Both the position numbers and the translations under genes were made by a program. Shown here in pieces: positions 35,701 to 46,799 of a stretch of DNA of 64,000 nucleotides. This DNA comes from Oceanospirillaceae bacterium (lineage in GTDB: Bacteria > Pseudomonadota > Gammaproteobacteria > Pseudomonadales > Oceanobacteraceae), in the NCBI GenBank assembly GCA_002724925.1, contig PBQA01000013.1, positions 248,001-312,000 of the forward strand, in the 5' to 3' direction. How positions within the stretch are numbered: the first letter of the stretch is position 1; the number at the start of each line of letters is the position of its first letter. Below the pieces are notes generated by a model. That model saw only the letters and a program-made list of their open reading frames with translations, searched no databases and was not told where the DNA came from.

Positions 35701-35729
35701 CTTGAAAGCAAAAAACGTGACCTTATATA
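35701..35729 (+). promoter_or_regulatory. Sigma-32 type promoter for dnaK
   Basis: A perfect CTTGAAA (35701-35707), a 13-base spacer and CCTTATATA (35721-35729) match the heat-shock promoter pattern with two changes in the -10 element. It lies between grpE and dnaK, 75 bases before the dnaK start, so dnaK can be transcribed apart from grpE. Confidence 0.75.
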
Positions 35730-35804
35730 GCTAACAACGACAGATAACGCTGTTTTTACAAAGTTTCAGATAGCCGCAGCAGGCGGCAAATTGGAGATTC
35801 AATT

Positions 35805-37721
35805 ATGGGTAAAATTATTGGTATCGACCTCGGCACCACTAACTCATGTGTTGCGATTATGGACGGTGACAAGGCGCGTGTTATTGAGAACGCCGAAGGT
35901 GATCGTACAACCCCTTCTATCATCGCGTACACCGACGACGAGACTCTGGTTGGTCAGTCTGCAAAACGTCAGGCTGTTACTAATCCACAGAACACGCTGT
36001 TCGCAGTGAAGCGTCTGATCGGTCGTCGCTTCAAAGACGACGTTGTTCAGAAAGACATCAAAATGGTGCCTTACAAAATCATCGAAGCCGGCAATGGTGA
36101 CGCTTGGGTTGAGGTGAAAGGCGATAAGTTTGCACCGCCACAGGTGTCTGCAGAAGTTCTGAAGAAAATGAAGAAAACTGCAGAAGACTACCTGGGTGAA
36201 GAAGTCACTGAAGCAGTAATTACTGTTCCGGCTTACTTCAACGATTCTCAGCGTCAGGCAACGAAAGACGCGGGTAAAATCGCAGGCCTCGAAGTTAAGC
36301 GTATTATCAACGAGCCAACCGCAGCAGCACTGGCATACGGTATTGATAAGCAGACTGGCGACCGTACTATCGCGGTATACGACCTGGGTGGTGGTACCTT
36401 CGATATCTCAATCATCGAAGTCGCTGACGTTGATGGCGAGAAACAGTTTGAAGTACTGGCAACCAACGGTGACACCTTCCTCGGTGGTGAAGACTTTGAC
36501 CTGCGCCTGATCGAGTATCTGGCAGAAGAATTCAAGAAAGAAAGCGGCATTGATCTGCACAACGATCCACTGGCTCTGCAGCGCCTGAAAGAAGCCGCAG
36601 AAAAAGCGAAAGTTGAGCTGTCTTCAAGCCAGCAGACTGACGTGAACCTGCCGTACATCACTGCAGACGCGTCTGGTCCTAAGCACCTGAACGTTAAAGT
36701 GACGCGCGCCAAGCTGGAGTCTCTGGTAGAAGAGCTGGTTAAGCGTTCACTTGAGCCATGCCGTACCGCACTGGCGGACGCAGACCTGAGCGCTTCAGAA
36801 ATCGACGAAGTGATTCTGGTGGGGGGGCAGACTCGTATGCCACTGGTTCAGAAGAGCGTTGCTGAGTTCTTCGGTAAAGAGCCACGCAAAGACGTGAACC
36901 CGGACGAAGCGGTTGCCGTCGGTGCATCGATTCAGGGTGCGGTACTGTCAGGCGACGTGAAAGACGTTCTGCTGCTCGACGTAACCCCGCTGACGCTGGG
37001 CATCGAAACCATGGGTGGTGTAGCCACACCAGTGATTGAGAAAAACACCACGATTCCTACTAAGAAGTCGCAGGTATTCTCAACCGCAGAAGACAACCAG
37101 ACTGCTGTAACCATTCACGTGGTACAGGGTGAGCGTAAGCAGGCGGCTCAGAACAAGTCACTGGGTCGTTTCGACCTGGCAGACATTCCGCCAGCAGCAC
37201 GTGGTATGCCTCAGATTGAAGTGACCTTCGACATCGACGCCAACGGTATTCTCAACGTCAGCGCGAAAGATAAGGCGACTGGCAAAGAGCAGTCCATCGT
37301 GATCAAAGCGAACTCAGGTCTGAGCGACGAAGAGATCGAGAAAATGGTGTCTGACGCGGAAGCAAACGCTGAAGCGGATAAGAAGTTCGAAGAAATGGTT
37401 CAGGTTCGCAACACAGCAGATGGCCTGATCCACGCGACTCGCAAGACACTGGAAGAAGCCGGCGACAAAGCGACCGATGATGAAAAATCAGCCATCGAAG
37501 CAGCCATCGCTGATCTGGAAGAAGCACTGAAAGGCGACGACAAAGACAACATCGAAGCCAAAACCAATGCTCTGACAGAAGCGTCTTCATCTCTGGCTCA
37601 GAAGCTGTATGCAGAGCAGGCAGCACAGGCGGAAGCCGCAGGTGGTGCGGAGCAGGGCGACAGTGCATCTCAAGATGACGATGTGGTTGACGCTGAGTTC
37701 GAAGAAGTCAAAGACAAATAA
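35805..37721 (+). CDS. dnaK: Chaperone DnaK (Hsp70)
   Basis: 638 residues, normal length. The ATPase domain starts [16 protein letters not shown] and shows [20 protein letters not shown] and [13 protein letters not shown]. The substrate domain and helical lid follow, ending in the acidic EFEEVKDK tail. It is the central cytoplasmic chaperone with DnaJ and GrpE. It has its own sigma-32-type promoter and is followed by a repeat element and a hairpin before dnaJ. Confidence 0.99.
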   Translation: MGKIIGIDLGTTNSCVAIMDGDKARVIENAEGDRTTPSIIAYTDDETLVGQSAKRQAVTNPQNTLFAVKRLIGRRFKDDVVQKDIKMVPYKIIEAGNGDAWVEVKGDKFAPPQVSAEVLKKMKKTAEDYLGEEVTEAVITVPAYFNDSQRQATKDAGKIAGLEVKRIINEPTAAALAYGIDKQTGDRTIAVYDLGGGTFDISIIEVADVDGEKQFEVLATNGDTFLGGEDFDLRLIEYLAEEFKKESGIDLHNDPLALQRLKEAAEKAKVELSSSQQTDVNLPYITADASGPKHLNVKVTRAKLESLVEELVKRSLEPCRTALADADLSASEIDEVILVGGQTRMPLVQKSVAEFFGKEPRKDVNPDEAVAVGASIQGAVLSGDVKDVLLLDVTPLTLGIETMGGVATPVIEKNTTIPTKKSQVFSTAEDNQTAVTIHVVQGERKQAAQNKSLGRFDLADIPPAARGMPQIEVTFDIDANGILNVSAKDKATGKEQSIVIKANSGLSDEEIEKMVSDAEANAEADKKFEEMVQVRNTADGLIHATRKTLEEAGDKATDDEKSAIEAAIADLEEALKGDDKDNIEAKTNALTEASSSLAQKLYAEQAAQAEAAGGAEQGDSASQDDDVVDAEFEEVKDK

Positions 37722-37735
37722 GGCTATAGACCTGG

Positions 37736-37842
37736 CTGCGTTGCTATCGCGGTGTTGGAAAAGAGTTCGGAATGCTCATGTATGACTAATACACTGCGCT
37801 TCCTCACTCTTTTCCGCCTTGCGCTAGCGGCCTCGCCGACGG
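37736..37842. repeat. Palindromic intergenic repeat, copy 1 (after dnaK)
   Basis: A 107-base element flanked by CTGCGTTGC and CGGCCTCGC.GACGG. The inner stem GGAAAAGAGT/ACTCTTTTCC (37757-37766, 37806-37815) carries a loop with GGAATGCTCATGTAT and TACACTGCGCTTCC. The loop and flanks are shared with copies after dnaJ and dapB, while the stem sequence differs. Confidence 0.85.
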
Positions 37843-37897
37843 TCCTGAAACACCGAAGTTGTGAAACAGGTGTTTCGGAAACCTTAGGAATAAGTGG

Positions 37898-37923
37898 ACG
37901 CGGCAACCAGTTTGCCGCGTTTT
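37898..37923 (+). terminator. Hairpin between dnaK and dnaJ
   Basis: ACGCGGCAA and TTGCCGCGT pair around a 5-base loop, followed by T4 and then AC. It is probably a partial terminator that lowers dnaJ relative to dnaK, since no clear promoter for dnaJ is visible after it. Confidence 0.7.
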
Positions 37924-37968
37924 ACTTCGTAGCGGAGCTGCGAAGCAGTTTTAATTAACAGGTGAATC

Positions 37969-39093
37969 ATGTCCAAGCGGGATTATTACGAAGTTCTCGG
38001 TGTCAGCCGGGATGTCGACGCGAAGGAGCTGAAGAAGGCTTACCGTAAACTGGCGATGAAATACCATCCGGACCGCAACCCGGATGATAAAGACGCAGAC
38101 GCTAAGTTTAAGGAAGCGACTGAAGCCTACGAAATTCTGGGTGACCAACAGAAGCGTGCCGCGTACGACCAGTATGGTCACGCAGGTGTCGACCCGAATG
38201 CCGGTGGCGGTGGCTTCGGTGGCGGCGGTGCTAACTTCAGCGATATTTTCGGTGATGTGTTCGGTGATATCTTTGGTGGCGGCGGTGGCCGTGGCGGTCG
38301 TGGTGGCCCTCAACGCGGTTCTGATCTGCGTTACACCATGGAGCTTTCTCTCGAAGAAGCCGTGCGCGGTATTGAGAAGAAAATTCGTGTACCGACCCTG
38401 ACAAGCTGTGAAACCTGTGACGGCTCAGGTGCCAAGCCTGGCACGTCACCTAAGACCTGTGGCACTTGTGGTGGCGCAGGTCAGGTTCGTATGCAGCAGG
38501 GCTTCTTCTCTGTGCAGCAGACCTGTCCGACCTGTCGTGGTCAGGGCACTATGATCGAAGATCCGTGTAACAGCTGTCACGGACGCGGTGTCAAAGAAGA
38601 AACCAAAACACTCTCGGTGAAAATACCTCCGGGTGTTGATACAGGTGACCGTATTCGTCTGTCAGGTGAAGGCGAAGCCGGTGCCATGGGTGGCCCAGCG
38701 GGTGATCTCTATGTTCAGGTATCCGTAAAAGAACACGAGCTGTTCCACCGTGATGGTCGCAACCTATATTGTGATGTGCCCATTAGCATTGTGGATGCAG
38801 CGCTTGGTGGCGAGCTTGAAGTGCCGACTCTTGATGGTCGTGTTAAGCTCAAGATCCCAGCAGAAACGCAATCAGGCAAACTTTTCCGTCTGCGCGGAAA
38901 AGGCGTTACGCCAGTCCGTGGCGGTACCGCCGGTGACCTGCTCTGCCGGGTGCAGGTAGAAACGCCAGTGAATCTGTCGAATGAACAGAAAGATCTGCTG
39001 ATGAAGTTTCAGGAGTCGCTGACCGGTGAGAAACACTCGCCGCAGAAGAAGTCGTGGTTTGAGGGAGTTAAACGCTTTTTTGAGGATATATAA
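37969..39093 (+). CDS. dnaJ: Co-chaperone DnaJ (Hsp40)
   Basis: 374 residues. J-domain with the HPD motif ([11 protein letters not shown]), a Gly/Phe-rich linker, four CxxCxGxG zinc-finger repeats ([32 protein letters not shown]) and the C-terminal substrate-binding domain. It stimulates DnaK ATPase and delivers clients. Third gene of the heat-shock group, 247 bases after dnaK. Confidence 0.99.
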   Translation: MSKRDYYEVLGVSRDVDAKELKKAYRKLAMKYHPDRNPDDKDADAKFKEATEAYEILGDQQKRAAYDQYGHAGVDPNAGGGGFGGGGANFSDIFGDVFGDIFGGGGGRGGRGGPQRGSDLRYTMELSLEEAVRGIEKKIRVPTLTSCETCDGSGAKPGTSPKTCGTCGGAGQVRMQQGFFSVQQTCPTCRGQGTMIEDPCNSCHGRGVKEETKTLSVKIPPGVDTGDRIRLSGEGEAGAMGGPAGDLYVQVSVKEHELFHRDGRNLYCDVPISIVDAALGGELEVPTLDGRVKLKIPAETQSGKLFRLRGKGVTPVRGGTAGDLLCRVQVETPVNLSNEQKDLLMKFQESLTGEKHSPQKKSWFEGVKRFFEDI

Positions 39094-39100
39094 GGCCTAG

Positions 39101-39207
39101 CTGCGTTGCGATTACTGCGTTAAAAAAATTCCCTGAATGCTCATGTACTACTTGTACACTGCGCTTCAGGGAATTTTTTTGCCTTGTACTCGCGGCCTCG
39201 CTGACGG
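39101..39207. repeat. Palindromic intergenic repeat, copy 2 (after dnaJ)
   Basis: Also 107 bases. The stem is AAAAAAATTCCCTGAA/TTCAGGGAATTTTTTT (39122-39137, 39165-39180), 16 perfect pairs, around a loop with GCTCATGTA and TACACTGCG. Its flanks CTGCGTTGC and CGGCCTCGCTGACGG match copy 1. The T7 end makes it a probable terminator for dnaJ as well. Confidence 0.88.
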
Positions 39208-39271
39208 CCTCGGCATCGTAGTTACCGCTTCGTCCATAGTTTGGTGCTTAGATGACTACGCCTTCGCTTTT

Positions 39272-39370
39272 TGTAGGAGCGCATCATATGCGCGAACAAT
39301 TCTCACCTGAGCACTGATGTCTGCCTAACCAATGGCGTTTACTCTGTATGAGCGCACCCCATGCGCGACA
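39272..39370. repeat. Pair of REP-like short palindromes before dapB
   Basis: TGTAGGAGCGCATCATATGC (from 39272) and TGTATGAGCGCACCCCATGC (from 39345) are two copies of a short palindrome with GAGCGCA and TGCGCGA ends, like pseudomonad REP sequences. With the palindromic repeat just before, they fill the 363-base dnaJ-dapB gap; no gene is seen there. Confidence 0.7.
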
Positions 39371-39420
39371 CTCTGGCCTTTCCCGCGCTTTTCCTTACCC
39401 AACGCCTTCGGTATCCTTAG

Positions 39421-40260
<840 letters not shown>

Positions 40261-40281
40261 TCTGACCTCCTGAACTTGCCC

Positions 40282-40372
40282 ATGCGGCGTTAAAAGTCAG
40301 CGCGGAATGCTCATGTATCACTTATACACTCCGCTTCCTTGCTGACTTTTGCCTTGCCTGACCTTCGCTCAG
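40282..40372. repeat. Palindromic intergenic repeat, copy 3 (after dapB)
   Basis: The stem AAAAGTCAGC/GCTGACTTTT (40292-40301, 40341-40350) encloses GGAATGCTCATGTAT and TATACACTCCGCTTCC, the same loop as copies 1 and 2 with only single changes. The outer flanks are more diverged than in the other two copies. Confidence 0.83.
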
Positions 40373-40384
40373 AAGCTCAGAAAT

Positions 40385-40410
40385 AAAAAAGGCCGCGATT
40401 GCGGCCTTTC
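40385..40410. terminator. Terminator between dapB and the START-domain gene
   Basis: A6-GGCCGC-GATT-GCGGCC-TTTC in the convergent gap. It is symmetrical and probably ends both transcripts. Confidence 0.85.
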
Positions 40411-40429
40411 TTATATCTGGTGATCAGGC

Positions 40430-41194
40430 TCAGTCGTCGTTTGGATCAAGCGGATCACTGTCGTCCAGTTCGTCGATCTTGGCGAGCAGCGCTTTCAGAC
40501 CTTCTTTATCTTTGGCAACATTCGACAGGTCGTCTGGCGTTGCGTCGTCGAAATCGCGCTCGCCATCCTCCAGTAGGTCTCGCATACCGCTGAGGGTAAC
40601 GTACGGCGCGCGGCTGGATACGGCGTTTGCAAGCCACGAAGGCAGACGCCCGGCGAGGTCAACAAAGGTTGTGAAGCGCACTTTGGTCATGTCTTCGCTG
40701 AGTGGCGTGATTTCGAACAGGTTCGAGAACTCACGAATTTTCACCATGTTGTCATGCTCGGGGCCAGCGTCTTCAATATTCCGGCTACTGATGTAGATGA
40801 CGTCGTTTTCAATCCATGACTTGCTTTTGATTGTCACGTAGCGCGCAGCCACTGGCCAAACGCCCTTATATTCCATGTAGCTGTATTCAGGCGGAACGGC
40901 AGCGCTTTTACGGCAGAAGTAGACCCACTTATAAAGGTCTTCTGGAGTATCAATGGTCAATAGAATATTCAACGCTGGTTCGTTGAGAATGACTTCGCCA
41001 CGAAACTGTTTTACGTCTGCTCCGGGGATTTCCCGGCGCCAGGTCGACACCTCGCCCACGTCATCGCCTGAAGAGGTGACTTCCCATGGGATAGAATCGT
41101 CGATTTCTGTGACTTGTGGTTCAGCGGTTGCACTGAAAGGGATGGTCAGTAGCAATGCAGCGGCCGCCGCACAGGAAAACATCGCGCGTTTCAC
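40430..41194 (-). CDS. Periplasmic START-domain protein
   Basis: 254 residues. Signal peptide (MKRAMFSCAAAAALLLTIP, cleavage near ATA/E), then a START-like lipid-binding fold: SIPWEVTSSGDDVGEVSTWRR, EDLYKWVYFCRKS, YVTIKSKSWIENDVIYISSR and WPVAARY. The C-terminus is acidic (DELDDSDPLDPNDD). Similar proteins are found in many marine gammaproteobacteria; a lipid or other hydrophobic ligand is expected but unknown. It lies 123 bases downstream of the TetR gene on the same strand. Confidence 0.78.
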   Translation of the reverse strand: MKRAMFSCAAAAALLLTIPFSATAEPQVTEIDDSIPWEVTSSGDDVGEVSTWRREIPGADVKQFRGEVILNEPALNILLTIDTPEDLYKWVYFCRKSAAVPPEYSYMEYKGVWPVAARYVTIKSKSWIENDVIYISSRNIEDAGPEHDNMVKIREFSNLFEITPLSEDMTKVRFTTFVDLAGRLPSWLANAVSSRAPYVTLSGMRDLLEDGERDFDDATPDDLSNVAKDKEGLKALLAKIDELDDSDPLDPNDD

Positions 41195-41317
41195 GGTATT
41201 AGTCTCTTGTTGTGATAATTTTTAGTAGGTTAACCCCGAATGACCATGCTATGTAAGGTTGGTCTGGGCCGCAAGCGGAGAACGCGCCACGAGTGTGGCG
41301 CATTATAACCTGAGTAA

Positions 41318-41932
41318 TCAGGCAGATTGCACGCCGAGGGTGTGGCTGAAGCCTCTTGATATAAGCTCACGGATAGCTGCTTCGTCTTCAGCGTCGGGAC
41401 TGAAGACCATCATTACCAGCATATGAGCATTGCCTAATGCCCAACGTGCACGGTCGTGGGCGGGCAAGCCGGGCGCGAGCCGGCCGTCGTTAACGGCGTT
41501 TTCTATCTGAGTTTCTATAAGAGACATCATCTGGTTCTGAAATTTCAGGTATCGGGGCCAGGTATCTTCACGTACAGACGAACTCCACTCCAGCCAGATT
41601 TTGAAATAGTCCGGATATGTCTTACAGGCGTGGATAACGGTGGTGATGCAATGGTCCAGAACTTCTGCTGCGCTGCCTTGCTTGTCAACGGCTGAAACAG
41701 AGAGGTCGATAAGGTAGTGTTCGACTTCATCGAGTACTTCATCTACCAGGACTTCCCGGGTATTGAAGTAGTTGAACACCGTGGCAACCGATACGCCGGC
41801 CCGTTGAGCAATTTCGGTATGTCCAGCGCGGCCGATACCACGAAGGGCAAACACCGTAATGGCGTCTTTCATCAGTAGTTGCTTGCGTTTGGATGGATTC
41901 AGTCTGCGGCGGACGTGCGCTTCTCCGTGCAT
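41318..41932 (-). CDS. TetR-family regulator of the LuxR/HapR type
   Basis: 204 residues. The DNA-binding half reads KDAITVFALRGIGRAGHTEI and SVATVFNYFNTREVLVDEVL, very close to Vibrio HapR/LuxR/SmcR quorum-sensing master regulators. The ligand half has FKIWLEWSSSVREDTWPRYL, again HapR-like (WFEWSASTRDEVWP in the vibrio protein, from memory). The C-terminus differs from the Vibrio proteins. It sits between dapB and carA, an insertion relative to pseudomonad gene order. Targets unknown; the START-domain gene downstream and the operons nearby are candidates. Confidence 0.85.
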   Translation of the reverse strand: MHGEAHVRRRLNPSKRKQLLMKDAITVFALRGIGRAGHTEIAQRAGVSVATVFNYFNTREVLVDEVLDEVEHYLIDLSVSAVDKQGSAAEVLDHCITTVIHACKTYPDYFKIWLEWSSSVREDTWPRYLKFQNQMMSLIETQIENAVNDGRLAPGLPAHDRARWALGNAHMLVMMVFSPDAEDEAAIRELISRGFSHTLGVQSA

Positions 41933-42088
41933 GGTCTTGCCCTGTAATAGTTATTTTCCTGATGGGACACAAGTATGCGACAAGGGGAATAACAAAGGGA
42001 ATACGTTAATAACAAAACTTATACAATAGTATGAGTTTGTATCAGGATTCAGGAGCGAACTGACCTCTGCCGTTACGAACAGCTCACG

Positions 42089-42117
42089 TGGACAATTGGT
42101 CATTATTTCGGTATCAT
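42089..42117 (+). promoter_or_regulatory. Sigma-70 promoter for carAB
   Basis: TGGACA (42089-42094), a 17-base spacer and TATCAT (42112-42117). Transcription would start near 42124, giving a leader of about 170 bases before carA. The rest of the gap back to 41933 shows no gene. Confidence 0.65.
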
Positions 42118-42177
42118 CCCGCGCAATTTACGTATGTACAGCGGACGCCAGTCACGCACTGTCAGAATTGATCCGGA

Positions 42178-42216
42178 AGCGGGATGGAGTCAGAAAAGTC
42201 ACCATCCCGCTTTTTT
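42178..42216 (+). terminator. Terminator hairpin in the carA leader (attenuator candidate)
   Basis: AGCGGGATGG and CCATCCCGCT pair over 10 bases around a 14-base loop, with a T6 run, 80 bases before the carA start and inside its leader. A further copy of CATCCCGC at 42115-42122 could compete for the 5' arm in a longer transcript. A reading frame from 42134 (MYSGRQSRTVRIDPEAGW) has three arginine codons among its first 11 but no clear ribosome site. Confidence 0.75.
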
Positions 42217-42295
42217 ACGGCTCACGCAAGTACAGTCTGGCGTCAGCCAGATGCATACGCTACCAGTTTTATCGTAAAATTTCGGGGAAAGAGTC

Positions 42296-43444
42296 TTGTC
42301 TACGCCAGCAATTCTAGCTCTTGAAGACGGCAGCATCTTTAAAGGTACCAGCATCGGTGCTGAAGGTCTGTCTGTCGGAGAAGTGGTATTCAACACCTCC
42401 ATGACCGGTTATCAGGAGATCCTCACCGATCCTTCTTATGCCCGCCAGATGGTTACTCTGACATATCCTCATATTGGTAACTACGGCACCAATGATGAAG
42501 ATGAAGAGTCAAACGATGTTCACGCTACGGGCCTGATTATTCGTGATCTGCCACTGATTGCATCAAGTTTCCGCAACCAGAAAGCACTCGATGTGTACCT
42601 GAAAGAGCACAAGGTTCTGGGTATCGCCGACATTGATACTCGCCGCCTGACGCGTATTCTGCGCGAAAAAGGCTCTCTTAACGGTTGTATGATCGCTCGC
42701 GACGATGCGCATTCAGATGCCACTATCGCCGAAGCGATTGAAGCGGCAAAAGGCTTCCCGGGTCTGAAAGGTATGGATCTGGCTAAAGAAGTGACTGTTT
42801 CAGGAGCCTACAAATGGACTGAGTCAGATTGGACTCTGGGCCAGGGCTACGGTCAGGTCAGCGACCCTAAATTCAAAGTGGTTGCGTACGACTACGGTGT
42901 GAAACGCAACATTCTTCGCCTGTTAGCTGAGCGCGGTTGTGATCTGACGGTTGTTCCTGCTCAGACTCCGGCATCCGAAGTACTGGCGATGAATCCCGAC
43001 GGTATTTTCCTGTCCAATGGCCCGGGTGACCCGGAGCCGTGTGATTACGCCATCAGCGCGATCAAAGACATTCTCGAAACTAAGATCCCTGTGTTCGGTA
43101 TTTGCCTCGGGCATCAGCTGCTGGCTCTGGCGTCCGGCGCTCAGACTGAAAAAATGCCGCACGGTCACCACGGTGGTAACCACCCAGTTCAGGATATTGA
43201 AACGGGTCGCGTCATGATCACTGCGCAGAACCACGGTTTTGCCGTGACTGAAGCGACCCTGCCTGCCAATGTGAAGGCGACTCACAAATCTCTGTTTGAT
43301 GGCACCCTGCAGGGTATCGCTCTGACTGACCGCCCGGCATTCAGCTTCCAGGGGCACCCCGAAGCCAGCCCAGGTCCGAAAGATGTTGCACCACTGTTCG
43401 ACCACTTTATTGAATTGATTGAAGCCGCTCAGGCCGCGAAGTAA
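42296..43444 (+). CDS. carA: Carbamoyl-phosphate synthase small subunit
   Basis: 382 residues from a TTG start with purine-rich GGGGAAAGAG just upstream; carA of E. coli also uses a non-ATG start. N-terminal [16 protein letters not shown], then a class I glutamine amidotransferase domain with the catalytic cysteine in [13 protein letters not shown] and the histidine in [11 protein letters not shown]. It releases ammonia from glutamine for CarB. Carbamoyl phosphate feeds arginine and pyrimidine synthesis. It is 22 bases from carB and preceded by a probable attenuator. Confidence 0.97.
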   Translation: MSTPAILALEDGSIFKGTSIGAEGLSVGEVVFNTSMTGYQEILTDPSYARQMVTLTYPHIGNYGTNDEDEESNDVHATGLIIRDLPLIASSFRNQKALDVYLKEHKVLGIADIDTRRLTRILREKGSLNGCMIARDDAHSDATIAEAIEAAKGFPGLKGMDLAKEVTVSGAYKWTESDWTLGQGYGQVSDPKFKVVAYDYGVKRNILRLLAERGCDLTVVPAQTPASEVLAMNPDGIFLSNGPGDPEPCDYAISAIKDILETKIPVFGICLGHQLLALASGAQTEKMPHGHHGGNHPVQDIETGRVMITAQNHGFAVTEATLPANVKATHKSLFDGTLQGIALTDRPAFSFQGHPEASPGPKDVAPLFDHFIELIEAAQAAK

Positions 43445-43466
43445 CAGAAACAGGAAATACCGAGAC

Positions 43467-46400
43467 ATGCCAAAACGTACAGACATACAAAGTATTCTGA
43501 TTATCGGTGCTGGTCCGATCGTTATCGGTCAGGCCTGTGAGTTCGACTACTCAGGCGCCCAGGCTTGTAAAGCACTGCGTGAAGAGGGTTACCGGGTTAT
43601 CCTGGTGAACTCTAACCCTGCGACCATCATGACTGACCCGTCGATGGCCGATGCGACCTACATTGAACCTATCACTGTAGAAGCCGTTGCTAAAATCATT
43701 GAAAAAGAACGTCCTGATGTACTGCTGCCTACCATGGGTGGTCAGACCGCACTGAACTGCGCCCTCGGTCTTGAGTCAGCTGGTGTACTGGAAAAGTTCG
43801 GCGTTGAGATGATCGGTGCCAACGCAGATACCATCGATAAAGCAGAAGATCGTGACCGCTTTGATAAGGCAATGAAGGCCATTGGTCTTGAGTGCCCTCG
43901 TGCCGGTATCGCGCACAGCATCGAAGAAGCGCGTGAAGTTCAGAAAACACTGGGCTTCCCATGCATTATCCGTCCGTCGTTCACCATGGGTGGCACCGGT
44001 GGTGGTATTGCTTACAACAAAGAAGAGTTCGAAGAAATCTGTACTCGCGGTCTGGACCTGTCTCCAACCAACGAGCTGCTGATCGACGAGTCTCTGATCG
44101 GTTGGAAAGAATATGAGATGGAAGTGGTTTGTGACAAAAACGACAACTGCATCATCATCTGTTCGATCGAAAACTTCGATGCGATGGGTGTGCACACCGG
44201 TGACTCCATTACGGTGGCGCCTGCGCAGACCCTGAGCGACAAAGAATATCAGATCATGCGTGACGCCTCTCTGGCGGTACTGCGTGAGATCGGTGTAGAA
44301 ACCGGTGGTTCTAACGTTCAGTTCGGTATCAACCCGAAAGACGGCCGTATGGTCGTCATCGAGATGAATCCTCGTGTGTCCCGTTCTTCGGCGTTGGCAT
44401 CGAAAGCGACCGGTTTCCCGATTGCTAAAGTGGCTGCCAAGCTGGCCGTTGGTTATACGCTCGACGAGCTGCAGAACGACATCACCGGCGGCGCGACGCC
44501 AGCGTCATTTGAGCCGTCGATCGACTATGTCGTGACTAAAATCCCTCGTTTTACCTTTGAGAAATTCCCACAGGCTGACGGTCGTCTGACCACTCAGATG
44601 AAGTCCGTGGGTGAGGTAATGGCGATTGGCCGTACTCAGCAGGAGTCTCTGCAGAAAGCCCTGCGTGGTCTTGAAGTGGGCTCTGTTGGTTTTGACCCAA
44701 TGGTCGATCCAAAAGATCCAATGTCACGCGACAAGGTGATTTCGGAACTGCGTACGCCAGCGTCTGAGCGCATCTGGTACGTGGGTGATGCTTTCCGTCT
44801 GGGTATGTCGGTTGAAGAAGTGTATGAGCACTCTGCGATTGACCCATGGTTCCTTGTACAGATCGAAGATCTGATTAAAGAAGAAGAAGCTGTAGCTCAG
44901 AGCAGCCTGCAGGCGCTGAATGGCGACCGCATGTTCCGCTTGAAGCGCAAAGGTTTCTCTGACGCACGTTTGGCAGAGCTACTCGGCGTGACCGAAAAGA
45001 CCGTGCGTAAGCATCGCCATAAGTTGAACATTCATCCGGTGTACAAGCGCGTTGATACTTGTGCGGCCGAGTTTGCGACAGACACCGCCTACATGTACTC
45101 AACGTACGAAGAAGAGTGTGAAGCGAATCCGTCGGACCGTGAAAAAATCATCGTTCTGGGTGGTGGTCCTAACCGTATCGGTCAGGGCATTGAGTTTGAC
45201 TACTGCTGTGTACACGCAGCACTGGCATCGAAAGAAGAAGGTTTCGAAGCCATCATGGTCAACTGTAACCCAGAAACAGTATCGACGGACTACGACACCT
45301 CTGACCGCCTGTACTTCGAACCGGTAACTCTGGAAGATGTACTGGAAATCGTTGCCAAAGAGAAGCCGAAAGGCGTCATTGTTCAGTACGGTGGTCAGAC
45401 GCCACTGAAGCTGGCTGACGAACTCGAAGCGGCGGGCGTACCGATTATTGGTACGTCACCAGAAGCGATTGACCGTGCTGAAGACCGTGAGCGCTTCCAG
45501 CAGATGATTCAGCGTCTGGGTCTTAAGCAGCCGGTGAACGCGACCGTGACGTCCACCGAAGAAGCTATCGCTAAGGCGGCGGACATTGGTTATCCGCTGG
45601 TTGTTCGTCCGTCCTATGTACTGGGCGGTCGTGCCATGGAAATCGTGAGTAACGAGAAAGCGCTACGTCGCTACATGACCGAAGCCGTAAAAGTGTCTAA
45701 CGACTCTCCGGTTCTGCTTGATCACTTCCTGGACCGTGCGATCGAAGTCGACATCGATGCCGTATGTGACGGCGAACAGGTGGTTATCGGCGGCATCATG
45801 CAGCACATCGAACAGGCGGGTATTCACTCTGGTGACTCTGCGTGTTCACTGCCTCCATATAGCCTGGCAAAAGATGTTCAGGACGAAATGCGTGCGCAGG
45901 TTGCTGCGATGGCGCTGGAGCTGGGTGTGGTTGGTCTGATGAATACGCAGCTGGCGTATCAGGACGGCGAAATCTATGTGATCGAGGTGAACCCTCGCGC
46001 ATCCCGCACGGTTCCATTCGTATCTAAGTGCATCGGTACGTCATTGGCAGCCATTGCTGCGAAAGTGATGACGGGTAAGTCTCTGGCGGAACTTGGTTTC
46101 ACCAGCGAAGTCGTACCATCTTACTTCTCAGTAAAAGAAGCCGTCTTCCCGTTCAATAAGTTCCAGGGCGTCGATCCGATTCTTGGTCCTGAAATGAAAT
46201 CGACCGGTGAAGTCATGGGTGCTGGCAGCACGTTTGGCGAAGCTTTCTTTAAGGCGCAGCTGGGTGCGGGTGCGTTCCTTCCGAATGAAGGTCTGGCTTT
46301 CCTGTCAGTGCGTGACGCAGATAAAGAAGGCGTTGTCGAAGTGGCGAAAGGCCTGATTGCTTGTGGCTTTAAGGTGATTTCGACCGATGGTACCTGTCGC

Positions 46401-46682
46401 GTGCTTCGTGAAGCGGGCGTAGAAAGTGCTCGTGTTAATAAGGTTAACGAAGGTCGTCCGCACATTGTTGATATGATTAAGAACGATGAAATCGCTCTCA
46501 TTGTTAACACGACTGACGGCCCGCAGGCGATTGTGGATTCTGCTGATATCCGTCGCAGTGCACTGCAGCACAAGGTGTATTACACCACCACGCTGGCAGG
46601 TGCTGAAGCGGTAGTAGAAGCGTTGCGTTCCGAAGGTCTGAAAGAAGTTCGTCGTCTTCAGGAACTGCACGCTTCGATTTAA
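43467..46682 (+). CDS. carB: Carbamoyl-phosphate synthase large subunit
   Basis: 1071 residues, normal length. The start [20 protein letters not shown] is the family N-terminus; a longer frame only overlaps carA. Two homologous ATP-grasp halves are visible, with [15 protein letters not shown] near the start and [17 protein letters not shown] near residue 560. A C-terminal allosteric MGS-like domain ([15 protein letters not shown]) follows. The enzyme makes carbamoyl phosphate from bicarbonate, ammonia and two ATP. Operon with carA. Confidence 0.98.
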   Translation: MPKRTDIQSILIIGAGPIVIGQACEFDYSGAQACKALREEGYRVILVNSNPATIMTDPSMADATYIEPITVEAVAKIIEKERPDVLLPTMGGQTALNCALGLESAGVLEKFGVEMIGANADTIDKAEDRDRFDKAMKAIGLECPRAGIAHSIEEAREVQKTLGFPCIIRPSFTMGGTGGGIAYNKEEFEEICTRGLDLSPTNELLIDESLIGWKEYEMEVVCDKNDNCIIICSIENFDAMGVHTGDSITVAPAQTLSDKEYQIMRDASLAVLREIGVETGGSNVQFGINPKDGRMVVIEMNPRVSRSSALASKATGFPIAKVAAKLAVGYTLDELQNDITGGATPASFEPSIDYVVTKIPRFTFEKFPQADGRLTTQMKSVGEVMAIGRTQQESLQKALRGLEVGSVGFDPMVDPKDPMSRDKVISELRTPASERIWYVGDAFRLGMSVEEVYEHSAIDPWFLVQIEDLIKEEEAVAQSSLQALNGDRMFRLKRKGFSDARLAELLGVTEKTVRKHRHKLNIHPVYKRVDTCAAEFATDTAYMYSTYEEECEANPSDREKIIVLGGGPNRIGQGIEFDYCCVHAALASKEEGFEAIMVNCNPETVSTDYDTSDRLYFEPVTLEDVLEIVAKEKPKGVIVQYGGQTPLKLADELEAAGVPIIGTSPEAIDRAEDRERFQQMIQRLGLKQPVNATVTSTEEAIAKAADIGYPLVVRPSYVLGGRAMEIVSNEKALRRYMTEAVKVSNDSPVLLDHFLDRAIEVDIDAVCDGEQVVIGGIMQHIEQAGIHSGDSACSLPPYSLAKDVQDEMRAQVAAMALELGVVGLMNTQLAYQDGEIYVIEVNPRASRTVPFVSKCIGTSLAAIAAKVMTGKSLAELGFTSEVVPSYFSVKEAVFPFNKFQGVDPILGPEMKSTGEVMGAGSTFGEAFFKAQLGAGAFLPNEGLAFLSVRDADKEGVVEVAKGLIACGFKVISTDGTCRVLREAGVESARVNKVNEGRPHIVDMIKNDEIALIVNTTDGPQAIVDSADIRRSALQHKVYYTTTLAGAEAVVEALRSEGLKEVRRLQELHASI

Positions 46683-46744
46683 TTCAGTCGAGGCGCGTTA
46701 TTCCATCATCGCGAATGAAATAGCGTCATTAATAACAATATCCA

Positions 46745-46773
46745 GATGCCCGGAGCGAATGACTTCGGGCATC
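46745..46773 (+). terminator. Hairpin between carB and greA
   Basis: GATGCCCG and CGGGCATC pair around a 13-base loop, followed by TTCT rather than a T-run. It is either a weak carAB terminator or a greA leader structure (E. coli greA also has a leader terminator). Confidence 0.5.
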
Positions 46774-46799
46774 TTCTATAACAAGGGAGTCAAAATACG

